Below are positions 1 to 7,638 of a stretch of 23,141 nucleotides of DNA, piece after piece. The notes under the pieces were generated by a model. That model saw only the letters and a list, made by a program, of their open reading frames with translations, was not told where the DNA came from and ran no database searches. The position numbers were made by a program, and so were the translations under genes. Origin of the DNA: Bacteroidales bacterium UBA3834 (lineage in GTDB: Bacteria; Bacteroidota; Bacteroidia; Bacteroidales; P3); contig DGIA01000027.1 in assembly GCA_002392965.1 (NCBI GenBank), positions 1-23,141 on the forward strand, read 5' to 3'. Positions within the stretch are counted from its first letter, which is position 1. Each line of letters begins with the position of its first letter.

Positions 1-30
1 ACAACCTAAATCAGCAAATCACATATGTTT

Positions 31-140
31 TATACCTACCCAGCACTTACCTAGCACTTACCCAACGCCAGGGTAGGCAAAAGGGAGGCAGAAGGAGAGC
101 AAAAGGGGAGCAAAAGGAGTAGAAACGATGAGTACATGGA
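31..140. repeat. Degenerate 11-bp tandem repeat array
   Basis: Cutting the sequence every 11 bases from position 31 gives about ten units that keep phase while drifting in sequence. The clearest pairs are AGCACTTACCT/AGCACTTACCC (42-63) and AGGCAAAAGGG, AGGCAGAAGGA, GAGCAAAAGGG, GAGCAAAAGGA (75-118). Outer units (31-41, 64-74, 119-140) match weakly. A period of 11 is not a multiple of three, so this is not a short coding repeat. Function unknown. Confidence 0.7.
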
Positions 141-245
141 ATCAAGTAGTTATGGGTGTGTGGGGGAGCGGTCGGGAGTGAGGGGGCGGAGGCCTGCCGA
201 CGCGAGGCAAAGGAGAGGCCGGGGTGGTTAAAAAATCAAAAAAAA

Positions 246-276
246 CTTGCAGGGTAGAAAAAAATGGGTATATTTG
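246..276 (+). promoter_or_regulatory. Bacteroidota sigma-ABfr-type promoter for the T9SS gene
   Basis: A CTTG -33 element (246-249) is followed by a 19-base spacer and a TATATTTG -7 box (269-276), matching the TTTG/TAnnTTTG consensus of the Bacteroidota primary sigma factor. It predicts a 5' leader of about 105 bases. Confidence 0.6.
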
Positions 277-388
277 CATCGTGAAAGAGTGCGTCCAAAA
301 GGGTAGGTTGTGCCCTGTGGGCGCTGAGCGACAGAGAGATAGAAAAACATCAGAAAACGAAAATATTAATCACCAAAATTCAAACAAC

Positions 389-3331
389 ATGAAAAAAGTA
401 CTATTGATTGCGGGTCTCGCCCTGTGCACTTCGGGTGCCTTCGCGCAGATCGCCAAGATCGGTCCTATGGTGGATGGTACGCAGGTGCGTCTGGCCAAGA
501 ACGCTCCCGCCACCGAAGCCCGGGTCGATTACAAGGCTTCCATCTTCAATCATCAGACAAAGGATGCCACGGTCTTCAAGACCTACACCTTTGCCTCGAC
601 CGAGACGGTTACCACCGGTGTTCTCGCCTCGACCGACATGATTGACGACACCACTCTCAACGCCCACGCCCACGCCAACCTGAACCTGGCTTCGCAGTGG
701 AAGCGTTTCGCCAACCGTGCCGAGTTGAGCGACTCTCTCGCCATCTACGAAGACTATCCTACTCTCTACAGAAACGACAGCCTTATCGGTGCCTTTATGG
801 GTCCCAATCATGGTGTGACCACCGACAACGGTTTCATGGTGCTTGACGCTATGGACTGCTGGGCCAGCACCGCCGACAACGACAAGTACATCAACGCTTG
901 GTTCGCCCTTGAGCCCGTGACGGTGCCCACCGGCGCCGCGATGGTTGACATCAGCTTCCATCAGTTCAACAGCCAAAAGCGCTATGAGAAAAACTTCATC
1001 GACTACAAGGGCGCCAATGGCCATTGGTATTCCTTTGAGGTCAATGTGGCCGGTGTCGATGTGAATATTAACGGCGCTACTGCCGACCTGTACAGCACCA
1101 CTCTGCCCTCGGAGTGCGCTCAGGTGGCTAGCCTCGAGCTGCGCTTCCGCTATAGCGCCATCAACCTTGGACCTGCAAATGACCACGGTTATCTCTGGGC
1201 CGTCGATGAGATCGAACTGACCGCTCTCAGCGGCATGGCCCGTTGGAGTTTCAACACCCCGGGTTACGTTGATGGCGTTTACGGCCAGATCCCCCAGGGC
1301 TGGAACCTGCCCCTCTCCTATGTGGTGAATGTGCGCAACACCGGTTCCCTGCCCCTGAACGATGCCCATATTATTGTGAAGCACCAGTATTGGAGCAACG
1401 GTGCCTGGGGCGAGGAGGAAGAGGTCTTATCGACCACTCCTATGGACATCCCCGCCGGTAACGCCACCAAGGACTACCACCTGCGCATCAACGAGCGTGG
1501 TTTCCACGCGGACAGCGTCGCCCCCGGTGCTCAATACCGTGACTATGGTTTCGATTGGGCTTCCGCTACCCCCTACTACTGGCCTGGTTTTGACACGAAC
1601 GACATGACGGCTGCGAACTATAACTATGGTATCGACCGCAACCGCTGGACCTACCGCGGCCTGCCCACCGATGAAGTTGGTAAGCACCGTTTCATCCTCG
1701 TGGCCACTGCCAACGAAGGCAGCATGGTTGAGGGTCTTGACACGATGGTCTATATCGTCACCAAGCCGATTGGCGGCAGCGAGGACGACAAGGAGATGGG
1801 TCTCACCGTTCCCGGCTACCGTTGGGGTATTGACAACGGCGTCATTCCCGGCGGCTCCGAGTTTACCTATCAGTTCATGTTCCAAGATGGCCAACGGTAC
1901 TTCACCTCTGCAAATGAAGGCCATACCTACCAGAACGGCTACTCGGTCTATAACCGCTTCGTCACTCCCGACACCATCCCCACTTCCATCGACCCCGACG
2001 AGACTTCCGACACCTACGGTGAGGAAGTGCCTTGGGTGTTCCGCGGCATGGAAATCGTGACTGCCACTTATCTTGACTCACACGACATCAGCGGAGTTAG
2101 CCTCGCTCTTAACATGTTGAGATGGTGCAAGCCCGGTGCCGACTATAACTTCAGCCTCTATTATTTCAATGCAAACTCCTTCTTCGGCACTAGCGGTGGC
2201 CTTGTTACCGCTGCCTCCGGCCGTCTGCCCGGTGATTCGGCTGGCTACTACCTGCCCAACTACAACGGCACCGTGCGTTACAATGCTGTTAACATTCTCT
2301 TCCCCAATCAGCCTGCCATTGAACCTAACTCGAACTACATGTTCGGTTACGTCAACCAGGGTGGTAAGTTTGGCCCTGCCCGCCAGCGCGGCCAATCACT
2401 CGAGAATGTGAGTGGCCAGTTTAAGCACGTTGACTATACGGAAATTCCTGCCCTTGCCGAGTATAGCAACCAGATTACTCCCAAAGGCCCGATGGCTACC
2501 GGTTTGCTGGATGATCCCGCAGGTGGTGACGATGCCACTTTGTGGGGCGGTCAGTGGACTTGGGCCCCGATGATCCGCATGATTGTCGGTCCGAAGCGCG
2601 CTCTGCCCAAGGCCCAGGTGACCATCCAGTGCGACGAGAATGGTGTCGATGCCGACCACATGGCCTCCTACTGGGTGAGCAAAGACGGCAGGACTGACCT
2701 CTGCAACGAGGTTGACCAAGTGGCCAAGGGTGGTACCTATGGTTACTACATCATCCCCGGCTATCCCGGCGAGAGCGACTCGCTCGGTACCCACAGCGAT
2801 ACCAGCTATTTCAGCCACAGCGTCATCGATGCCATCTATATCGACGACCAGCCCATCGACCTGAGCCCTGAGGCTCTCGACAACAACCCCCTGGTCAGCT
2901 ATGGCGACTACAGCGTGGTGAACACCCTCCACGACGGTTACGACGACAACGGCCAGCCCAACAATGAGGAGATCTGGCCCGCCCTGCTCGAGCGCAACTA
3001 CTATCGCGTCTATCTGCAGGATGTCCAGGAGAACCACACCATCCGTGCCGTTGCCTCGTGGCATGCATTGAGCATCCAGGATATCGCCCCCGAGGTGAAC
3101 CTGCTTCTCTCGCCCAACCCCGCCACCTCGCAGGTGAAACTGAACATCACCGGCGTGAACGGCAAGGTGAACTGCAACATCATCGATATGAGCGGCCGCG
3201 TGATCTACAACGCCGACCTCGCCACCGAGACCGAGCATGTCATCAACCTGAACGGTGTCCCCGCCGGTGCCTACTTCGTGCGCATCACGAGCGACAGCTT
3301 CAGCAAGGTTGAGAAACTCATCGTCCGCTAA
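389..3331 (+). CDS. T9SS-secreted protein with C-terminal type A sorting domain
   Basis: A predicted secreted protein of 980 residues. The start at 389 is chosen because it opens a clean signal peptide (MKKVLLIAGLALCTSGAFAQ) and lies after the promoter; the frame also stays open upstream to 224. The last roughly 75 residues form a T9SS C-terminal sorting domain: LSPNPATSQVKLNI, then IIDMSGRVIYNADL, PAGAYFVRI and a KLIVR ending. Such domains route proteins across the outer membrane and are usually cleaved when the cargo is anchored to A-LPS. The central 900 residues are rich in Asp, Asn, Gly and aromatic residues and appear beta-rich. One segment around residues 250-320 (GHWYSFEVNV, then DHGYLWAVDEIEL) resembles a jelly-roll lectin-like domain. 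I cannot assign an enzymatic function. It is monocistronic and ends at a strong terminator. GC-rich codon choice gives long false antisense frames. Confidence 0.85.
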   Translation: MKKVLLIAGLALCTSGAFAQIAKIGPMVDGTQVRLAKNAPATEARVDYKASIFNHQTKDATVFKTYTFASTETVTTGVLASTDMIDDTTLNAHAHANLNLASQWKRFANRAELSDSLAIYEDYPTLYRNDSLIGAFMGPNHGVTTDNGFMVLDAMDCWASTADNDKYINAWFALEPVTVPTGAAMVDISFHQFNSQKRYEKNFIDYKGANGHWYSFEVNVAGVDVNINGATADLYSTTLPSECAQVASLELRFRYSAINLGPANDHGYLWAVDEIELTALSGMARWSFNTPGYVDGVYGQIPQGWNLPLSYVVNVRNTGSLPLNDAHIIVKHQYWSNGAWGEEEEVLSTTPMDIPAGNATKDYHLRINERGFHADSVAPGAQYRDYGFDWASATPYYWPGFDTNDMTAANYNYGIDRNRWTYRGLPTDEVGKHRFILVATANEGSMVEGLDTMVYIVTKPIGGSEDDKEMGLTVPGYRWGIDNGVIPGGSEFTYQFMFQDGQRYFTSANEGHTYQNGYSVYNRFVTPDTIPTSIDPDETSDTYGEEVPWVFRGMEIVTATYLDSHDISGVSLALNMLRWCKPGADYNFSLYYFNANSFFGTSGGLVTAASGRLPGDSAGYYLPNYNGTVRYNAVNILFPNQPAIEPNSNYMFGYVNQGGKFGPARQRGQSLENVSGQFKHVDYTEIPALAEYSNQITPKGPMATGLLDDPAGGDDATLWGGQWTWAPMIRMIVGPKRALPKAQVTIQCDENGVDADHMASYWVSKDGRTDLCNEVDQVAKGGTYGYYIIPGYPGESDSLGTHSDTSYFSHSVIDAIYIDDQPIDLSPEALDNNPLVSYGDYSVVNTLHDGYDDNGQPNNEEIWPALLERNYYRVYLQDVQENHTIRAVASWHALSIQDIAPEVNLLLSPNPATSQVKLNITGVNGKVNCNIIDMSGRVIYNADLATETEHVINLNGVPAGAYFVRITSDSFSKVEKLIVR

Positions 3332-3350
3332 TCGGTTACGATGATAATCC

Positions 3351-3380
3351 AAAAAAGCCACCCGATCGGGTGGCTTTTTT
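3351..3380. terminator. Bidirectional intrinsic terminator (perfect 30-bp palindrome)
   Basis: The sequence is AAAAAAGCCACCCGA followed directly by its exact reverse complement. The GC-rich stem (GCCACCCGA/TCGGGTGGC) ends in a U run on either strand. It can therefore end both the cargo transcript arriving from 3331 and the yicC transcript arriving from 3428. Confidence 0.9.
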
Positions 3381-3427
3381 TTATGTGCGGTAGGCGGGGA
3401 TAGGCTCCTGCCTCCCGGGTGGCTTGG

Positions 3428-4303
3428 CTAGAGCACGTTGCCGAGCTGCTCCTTGATTTTCTCCAACTCGTCTTTCATCACCACCACCAGACGCTGTATC
3501 TCCACATGGTTGGCCTTGGAACCGGTGGTGTTGATCTCACGCCCCATCTCCTGGGCCACAAAGCCGAGCTTCTTGCCGCAGGAGGGTTCGGAGGCCATGG
3601 TTTGGCGGAAGTAGTCGATGTGCTTCTGCAGGCGCACTTTCTCCTCGGTGATGTCGAGCTTCTCGAGGTAGTAGATGAGTTCCTGCTCGAAGCGGTTCTC
3701 ATCGACGGCCTTGACGTCGGCGTCGGCCATCCAACGGCGGATGCGTTCCTTGGCGGTATCGATGCGTTGGCTTTCGTATTGCGGTATCTCACCGAGCATC
3801 TGCTCGATGAGGTCGATGTGGCGGTGGAAGTCGCGTTCGAGGACGTCGCCCTCATGGCTGCGGAACTGGTCGGTGAGGTCGATGGCGCGTTCGATGTCGG
3901 CGGCGAGGATGGCCCAGTCGCTGTCGCTCACCTCGTCGTCGATGGTGCTGTTCCAGATGTCGGGCATGGCGACCAAGGTGTTGAAGAGGGCCGGACGGCT
4001 GTCGGAGCCGATGGCGGTGAGGCTTTCGGCCACGGCGGAGAGGGCTTGGAAGCGGGCTTCGAGGAGTTCCTGGTTGAAGCCAGCGGCTGCAGCGAGGCTG
4101 TTTTCCTCGCTGAGGGTGCACTCCACCTTGCCGCGCTCGAGGCGGGAGAGGAGGGTGCGGATGTCCAGCTCGTGGCCGCGATAGGCGGCGGGCAGCTTGA
4201 CGATGAGATCGAGCTGCTTGCTGTTGAGGGTCTTGATTTCGATGTTTACTTTCTTGGTGGCCAGGGTGCTCTGTACCTTGGCATAGCCGGTCATGGATTT
4301 CAT
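3428..4303 (-). CDS. yicC: YicC family endoribonuclease
   Basis: A 291-residue protein that opens with MKSMTGYAK, the hallmark start of the YicC family. The N-terminal YicC-like domain (about 1-155) contains IEIKTLNSKQLD and LSRLERGKVECTL. The C-terminal DUF1732 segment (about 205-291) includes a well conserved stretch around residues 240-268: CGKKLGFVAQEMGREINT followed by GSKANHVEIQ. Length and both ends match the family. YicC proteins are cytoplasmic RNases; the E. coli member has been linked to small-RNA turnover, but the role in Bacteroidota is not settled. The gene lies seven bases after the ApbE gene on the same strand and is the last gene of that cluster before the shared terminator at 3351-3380. 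It probably relies on upstream transcription, since no promoter box fits in the gap. Confidence 0.92.
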   Translation of the reverse strand: MKSMTGYAKVQSTLATKKVNIEIKTLNSKQLDLIVKLPAAYRGHELDIRTLLSRLERGKVECTLSEENSLAAAAGFNQELLEARFQALSAVAESLTAIGSDSRPALFNTLVAMPDIWNSTIDDEVSDSDWAILAADIERAIDLTDQFRSHEGDVLERDFHRHIDLIEQMLGEIPQYESQRIDTAKERIRRWMADADVKAVDENRFEQELIYYLEKLDITEEKVRLQKHIDYFRQTMASEPSCGKKLGFVAQEMGREINTTGSKANHVEIQRLVVVMKDELEKIKEQLGNVL

Positions 4304-4310
4304 GGTGGTT

Positions 4311-5357
4311 CTATTTTCCTTTTATCCTTAATTCTTTAAAGCTTTCGGTCTCGTATTCTTTCAGTGTGCCGTGGTCGTCGTAGATGAAATAGACGGCGCC
4401 GGTGCCCGGGGCGTTGGGGTGGAATTCGATGAACTGGCGTGCGCGGTCGAGACCCATCACCATGTAGGCGGTGGCCATGGCGTCGGCAAGCCATGCGGAG
4501 GAATCGGCCACGGAGACGCTGAGGAGGGTGTGTTGCACGGGGCGTCCGGTGGAGGGGTCGATGGTATGGGAGTAGCGGAGGCCGTCGCGCTCATAGTATT
4601 TGCGGTAGCTGCCGGAGGTGACCACCGCGGCATCGCGCAGGGCGATGGCGGTTTGCACCACCGGGGTGCTGAGCGAGTCGGCAGCTGGCCGTTCGATTCC
4701 TACAATCCAGGGTTTGCCGTCGGCTTTGGTGCCGCGGGCCACCACCTCGCCTCCGATATCTACAAGGTAGGAATGTATGCCCAGGCTGTCGAACAGACGG
4801 CCGACGAGGTCGGAAGCATAGCCTTGGGCGATGGCGTTGAAGTCGAGTTCGGTGTCGGGATTCGCCTTGACCAGACGTCCGTTGTAGATGCTGACGGATG
4901 CCTGGGCGGCGTCGCGCAGGCGGTTGAGCGTGGGGATGTCGGGTTCGCTGCGTTCACGGAAACTGAAGCCCCAGGCCTGCACGAGACGCCCCACGCGGCA
5001 GTCGAAAGCTCCGCCGGTGTATTGGTGCATATATAATGAATAGAGGAGCAGGCTGTCGAGTACGGGGTCGAGGCTGTCGGTGAGGTTGGCATTGAGCCTC
5101 CGCAGCAGGGAGCTGTCGATCCACAGGGAGGCCGACTGGTCGAAGGCGGCGAGGAGAGAGTCGATCTGTGGTTTCAGGTCGCGCTGCAGCGGGTCGAAGT
5201 ACTGGATGCTGTAGTAGGAGCCCTGGGCCTGACCGAGAAGCTGCACGGGCTTGTCTGGCCGATGGCATGCAAGGGAGAGGGTCAGCGGCAAAAGGCAAAA
5301 AAGAAAGCGTCCGACACGGAGGTGCCGAACGCTTGAGAGTTGATGTTTCAAGGTCAT
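4311..5357 (-). CDS. apbE: FAD:protein FMN transferase (ApbE), lipoprotein
   Basis: A 348-residue ApbE-family protein, which transfers FMN from FAD to a threonine of target flavoproteins such as Nqr or Rnf subunits, using Mg2+, outside the cytoplasm. The N-terminus is a hydrophobic segment (about 17-30) ending at Cys31 (SLAC), so it is probably a lipoprotein, although Leu at -2 makes the lipobox imperfect. Family motifs appear in order: FDCRVGRLVQAWGF (118-131), DFNAIAQGY (172-180), DIGGEVVARG (200-209), TSGSYRKYY (247-255), SHTIDPSTGRPV (263-274) and ADAMATAYMVMG (291-302). All key motifs look intact. The start lies three bases after the stop of the upstream repetitive T9SS gene, implying cotranscription. 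No Nqr or Rnf genes are in the window, so its substrate is unknown. Confidence 0.93.
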   Translation of the reverse strand: MTLKHQLSSVRHLRVGRFLFCLLPLTLSLACHRPDKPVQLLGQAQGSYYSIQYFDPLQRDLKPQIDSLLAAFDQSASLWIDSSLLRRLNANLTDSLDPVLDSLLLYSLYMHQYTGGAFDCRVGRLVQAWGFSFRERSEPDIPTLNRLRDAAQASVSIYNGRLVKANPDTELDFNAIAQGYASDLVGRLFDSLGIHSYLVDIGGEVVARGTKADGKPWIVGIERPAADSLSTPVVQTAIALRDAAVVTSGSYRKYYERDGLRYSHTIDPSTGRPVQHTLLSVSVADSSAWLADAMATAYMVMGLDRARQFIEFHPNAPGTGAVYFIYDDHGTLKEYETESFKELRIKGK

Positions 5358-5360
5358 CTA

Positions 5361-7478
5361 TTATTTGTTGACAATGAATCTACGGGTGGTTTGCTGACCG
5401 TTTTCGCCAAGGATACGGAGCGTGTAGCTGCCGGTGGCCAGTGAGCCGAGGTCGAGCTGCAGGCTGTTGCTGTTGGCCTGACGCAGGATGACCTGCTGTC
5501 CCACGGTGTTGAAGACCTCCACCAGGCTGATGGTCTCGGGGCTTTCGATATTGAGGAAGCGCGAGGTGGGATTGGGGTAGAGGTTGGCCTGGAGGGCGTT
5601 GATGTCATCGATGCCCAAGGTGGCGGTGACGGTAATCCAGCTGGTGGCAGGGCAGTTCTTGGTGCTGACCACATCGAGACGCACGTCGGTGTTGCTGTTC
5701 ACGTTGTTGAGCGTGATGCTGTCGGCTGTGGAACTGACAGTGCTGGAGTTGTTGATGTACCATTTATAGGTGCTGATGGGGAGGTTGGACTCGGCATGAA
5801 GCACGGTGTTGCCGCCGGGCATGAGGACCCAGTTGCCGGAGATGGTAATCTCGGGGGTCTTATCGACGGTGAGCTTGAGGGTCAGGTTGGAGTCGCAACC
5901 AGCGACATTGCCACCCGGTACTTTGACCGACTTGGTGACGTTGTAGGAGTAGGTCTCGCCTGTCTCATCCCAGGTGTAGCTGTCGCAGGCATGGACGGGC
6001 AAATCGCGGGAAGTGCTCTTTCTGATCTTGACGCTCAGGAGCAGGATGGAGTCGAAGCAGGTTTCATATCCGGTTTCTGGGCTTACGACGGCGGTGTCGC
6101 AGGTGTAGTTGATGGTCTTGGTTGATGAGTTAAGATGGAAGCGGTAGAAGTCGCAGGTGTCGATATGGAGGGTGTCGGTGCTGCGGTAGCGTTTTTCAGA
6201 GTTTTTGATGGTAATGTGGAGGGTTTTACGGGTAGCGCAGTTGTTGCTGACGGTGTACATACTGTCGCCTTGGTGGTTGACCTCGTAGTAGCCAGTGGAA
6301 TCGAAGGAAGTGGCAGGTCCCAAGGTATAGGTGCCGTTTGCATTGAGGATACGGTAGGTGAAGGTGCTGTTCTCATCGTCGGTGCGATATACATCGCAGG
6401 CTTTTCTCTCAATGGTGTCGTGTTTGGTGTAGAACTTCAGGTCAAGGGTATAGACCGAGGTGCAACCGGTGGCAGTGTCGGAAAGGGTGATATTGGTTAC
6501 GGTGTCGGTGGTGAAGGTGAATCCGTTATTGTAGTTCGGGAGGCCGACAAAGGCACTGTTAACCCATTTGTAGTTCTTGCCGCAGATATTGGCAAAGGTG
6601 GTGTCGTGCTGGATGCCGGTGAAGTTGGCCACTTGGATGGCGGCGATGCTATCGCATCCACCGACGGCAGTGGTGAAGATGTGGTAGTGGATGTTGCTGT
6701 CGGTGATGGTGTCGCCACCCCAGAGGTAGAAGCAACTGGCATCGGTGATGCTGACCGGGGTGATGCTGCTGGAGTCGCGGTTGCTGGTCACGATGGTGAC
6801 ATCGAGGACGCTGGTGCGGCTGCAGGCGGCAGTGGTGGTGGCGGTCACAGGATAGGTTCCATAGTTGGCAGTATGGGAGACGGTGCCGGTGGCGACAACG
6901 GTGTCAATCCACGAGGCCAGATAATTTTTGGTGAAGAAGGTGTCGCAAGCAACAATCTCGACAGAGTCGGTCATCAGGCCGCTGAAAGCAGAGACAGAGA
7001 GATGAACGATACTGTCGCAACTGTTGGCAGCGGTAAAGGTTTTGTCGTGCACATTGAAGTCACGGATGGTGTCGGTGCCCCAGAGGTAGAAGCATCCGGC
7101 AGTGACGGTAACAGAGTCTTCTACTCCAGTTTTGGAGAGAGAAACGTTGATGCTGACCAGACTGTCGCAACCGCCCACGGTCTTTAAGGTGTCAACAAAA
7201 ACACCTGGGGTACGCCAAACTTTGTTGTTCCAGGTAGCTGTGCAAGTGCCATTGACGGCCACCGTATCGTTAGTGTTGTCATAGGCGGAGTGTCGGGTGT
7301 AGGTAAGCACGAAGATGGTGTCAGTGGTAACATACATGACTGTGGTGTCGGTGCTGTAGGTAACGCTATCACGCCAAGTGAGGGGAGTACACATGATAGT
7401 GTCCTCATGCATGATGGTTTGGCCGAACATCGGCAGAGCAACAAAGGCCATGAGCAGACTCAATAATGCTTTTTTCAT
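5361..7478 (-). CDS. Repetitive T9SS surface protein with CDS-type repeats
   Basis: A 705-residue predicted secreted protein with signal peptide MKKALLSLLMAFVALPMFGQ and a C-terminal T9SS sorting domain over about the last 75 residues (LYPNPTSRFLNIES, VEVFNTVGQQVIL, LATGSYTLRIL, ending RFIVNK). The body consists of related modules of about 45 residues that end in a CDS-I/L-V pattern (GGCDSLVSINV, NSCDSIVHLSV, GGCDSIAAIQV). Modules at about 72-118, 122-167 and 243-288 are the clearest, and the last two share CFYLWG. A later part (about 550-625) looks Ig-like, with YKWYINNSS. Thr, Ser, Asp and Cys are abundant, as in Bacteroidota adhesin-like surface proteins. No catalytic motif is visible. It is the first gene of a cluster with apbE and yicC, with its own -7 box at 7583-7590. 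Confidence 0.85.
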   Translation of the reverse strand: MKKALLSLLMAFVALPMFGQTIMHEDTIMCTPLTWRDSVTYSTDTTVMYVTTDTIFVLTYTRHSAYDNTNDTVAVNGTCTATWNNKVWRTPGVFVDTLKTVGGCDSLVSINVSLSKTGVEDSVTVTAGCFYLWGTDTIRDFNVHDKTFTAANSCDSIVHLSVSAFSGLMTDSVEIVACDTFFTKNYLASWIDTVVATGTVSHTANYGTYPVTATTTAACSRTSVLDVTIVTSNRDSSSITPVSITDASCFYLWGGDTITDSNIHYHIFTTAVGGCDSIAAIQVANFTGIQHDTTFANICGKNYKWVNSAFVGLPNYNNGFTFTTDTVTNITLSDTATGCTSVYTLDLKFYTKHDTIERKACDVYRTDDENSTFTYRILNANGTYTLGPATSFDSTGYYEVNHQGDSMYTVSNNCATRKTLHITIKNSEKRYRSTDTLHIDTCDFYRFHLNSSTKTINYTCDTAVVSPETGYETCFDSILLLSVKIRKSTSRDLPVHACDSYTWDETGETYSYNVTKSVKVPGGNVAGCDSNLTLKLTVDKTPEITISGNWVLMPGGNTVLHAESNLPISTYKWYINNSSTVSSTADSITLNNVNSNTDVRLDVVSTKNCPATSWITVTATLGIDDINALQANLYPNPTSRFLNIESPETISLVEVFNTVGQQVILRQANSNSLQLDLGSLATGSYTLRILGENGQQTTRRFIVNK

Positions 7479-7582
7479 CTTGTTTGTATATTTTATTATT
7501 ATTATCTAATTAAATGTATTGCGTTATGTATTAAATCATTGCACTCTTCCCTTCTGTATTTATGAACTTGGAGAAGAATATG

Positions 7583-7590
7583 CAAAGATA
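7583..7590 (-). promoter_or_regulatory. -7 box of the repetitive T9SS gene promoter
   Basis: On the minus strand this reads TATCTTTG, a perfect TAnnTTTG -7 element about 105 bases before the start codon. No good TTTG -33 element lies at the usual distance because that region is an A/T run, so only the -7 half is supported. Confidence 0.5.
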
Positions 7591-7638
7591 GTATTTTTTT
7601 TTTAATTGATGATTTTTTTGTAGAAAAATGGTCTTTTT

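Larger units (their letters stand above)
1..388. other. Non-coding leader region upstream of first cargo gene
   Basis: No convincing gene is present in this stretch. It holds the 11-bp repeat array (31-140), then a purine- and G-rich segment (about 150-225), then a Bacteroidota-type promoter (246-276) and an A-rich leader of roughly 105 bases before the start codon at 389. An in-frame upward extension of the first gene to 224 exists but crosses the promoter and lacks signal-peptide character, so it is not used. Confidence 0.6.

Noticed and set aside
31..140. CRISPR array as explanation for the short repeats
   Set aside because: Units are 11 bases, directly adjacent, degenerate and without unique spacers; no cas genes are present. 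The same applies to the other arrays.
224..388. Upstream extension of the first T9SS gene to 224
   Set aside because: It would start before the -33/-7 promoter elements and bury the signal peptide 55 residues inside.
401..1384. Long open frame (327 aa) on the minus strand inside the first T9SS gene
   Set aside because: Val/Gly/His/Ala-rich sequence with no domain, fully antisense to a gene with a signal peptide and sorting domain; produced by GC-rich third positions.
3419..4339. 306-aa plus-strand frame opposite yicC
   Set aside because: Antisense to a clear YicC gene, low-complexity Val/Gly/Leu/Asp composition, no start context.
6135..7187. 350-aa plus-strand frame opposite the repetitive T9SS gene
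   Set aside because: Gly/Val-rich pattern mirrors the Thr/Ser/Asp repeats of the real gene on the other strand.
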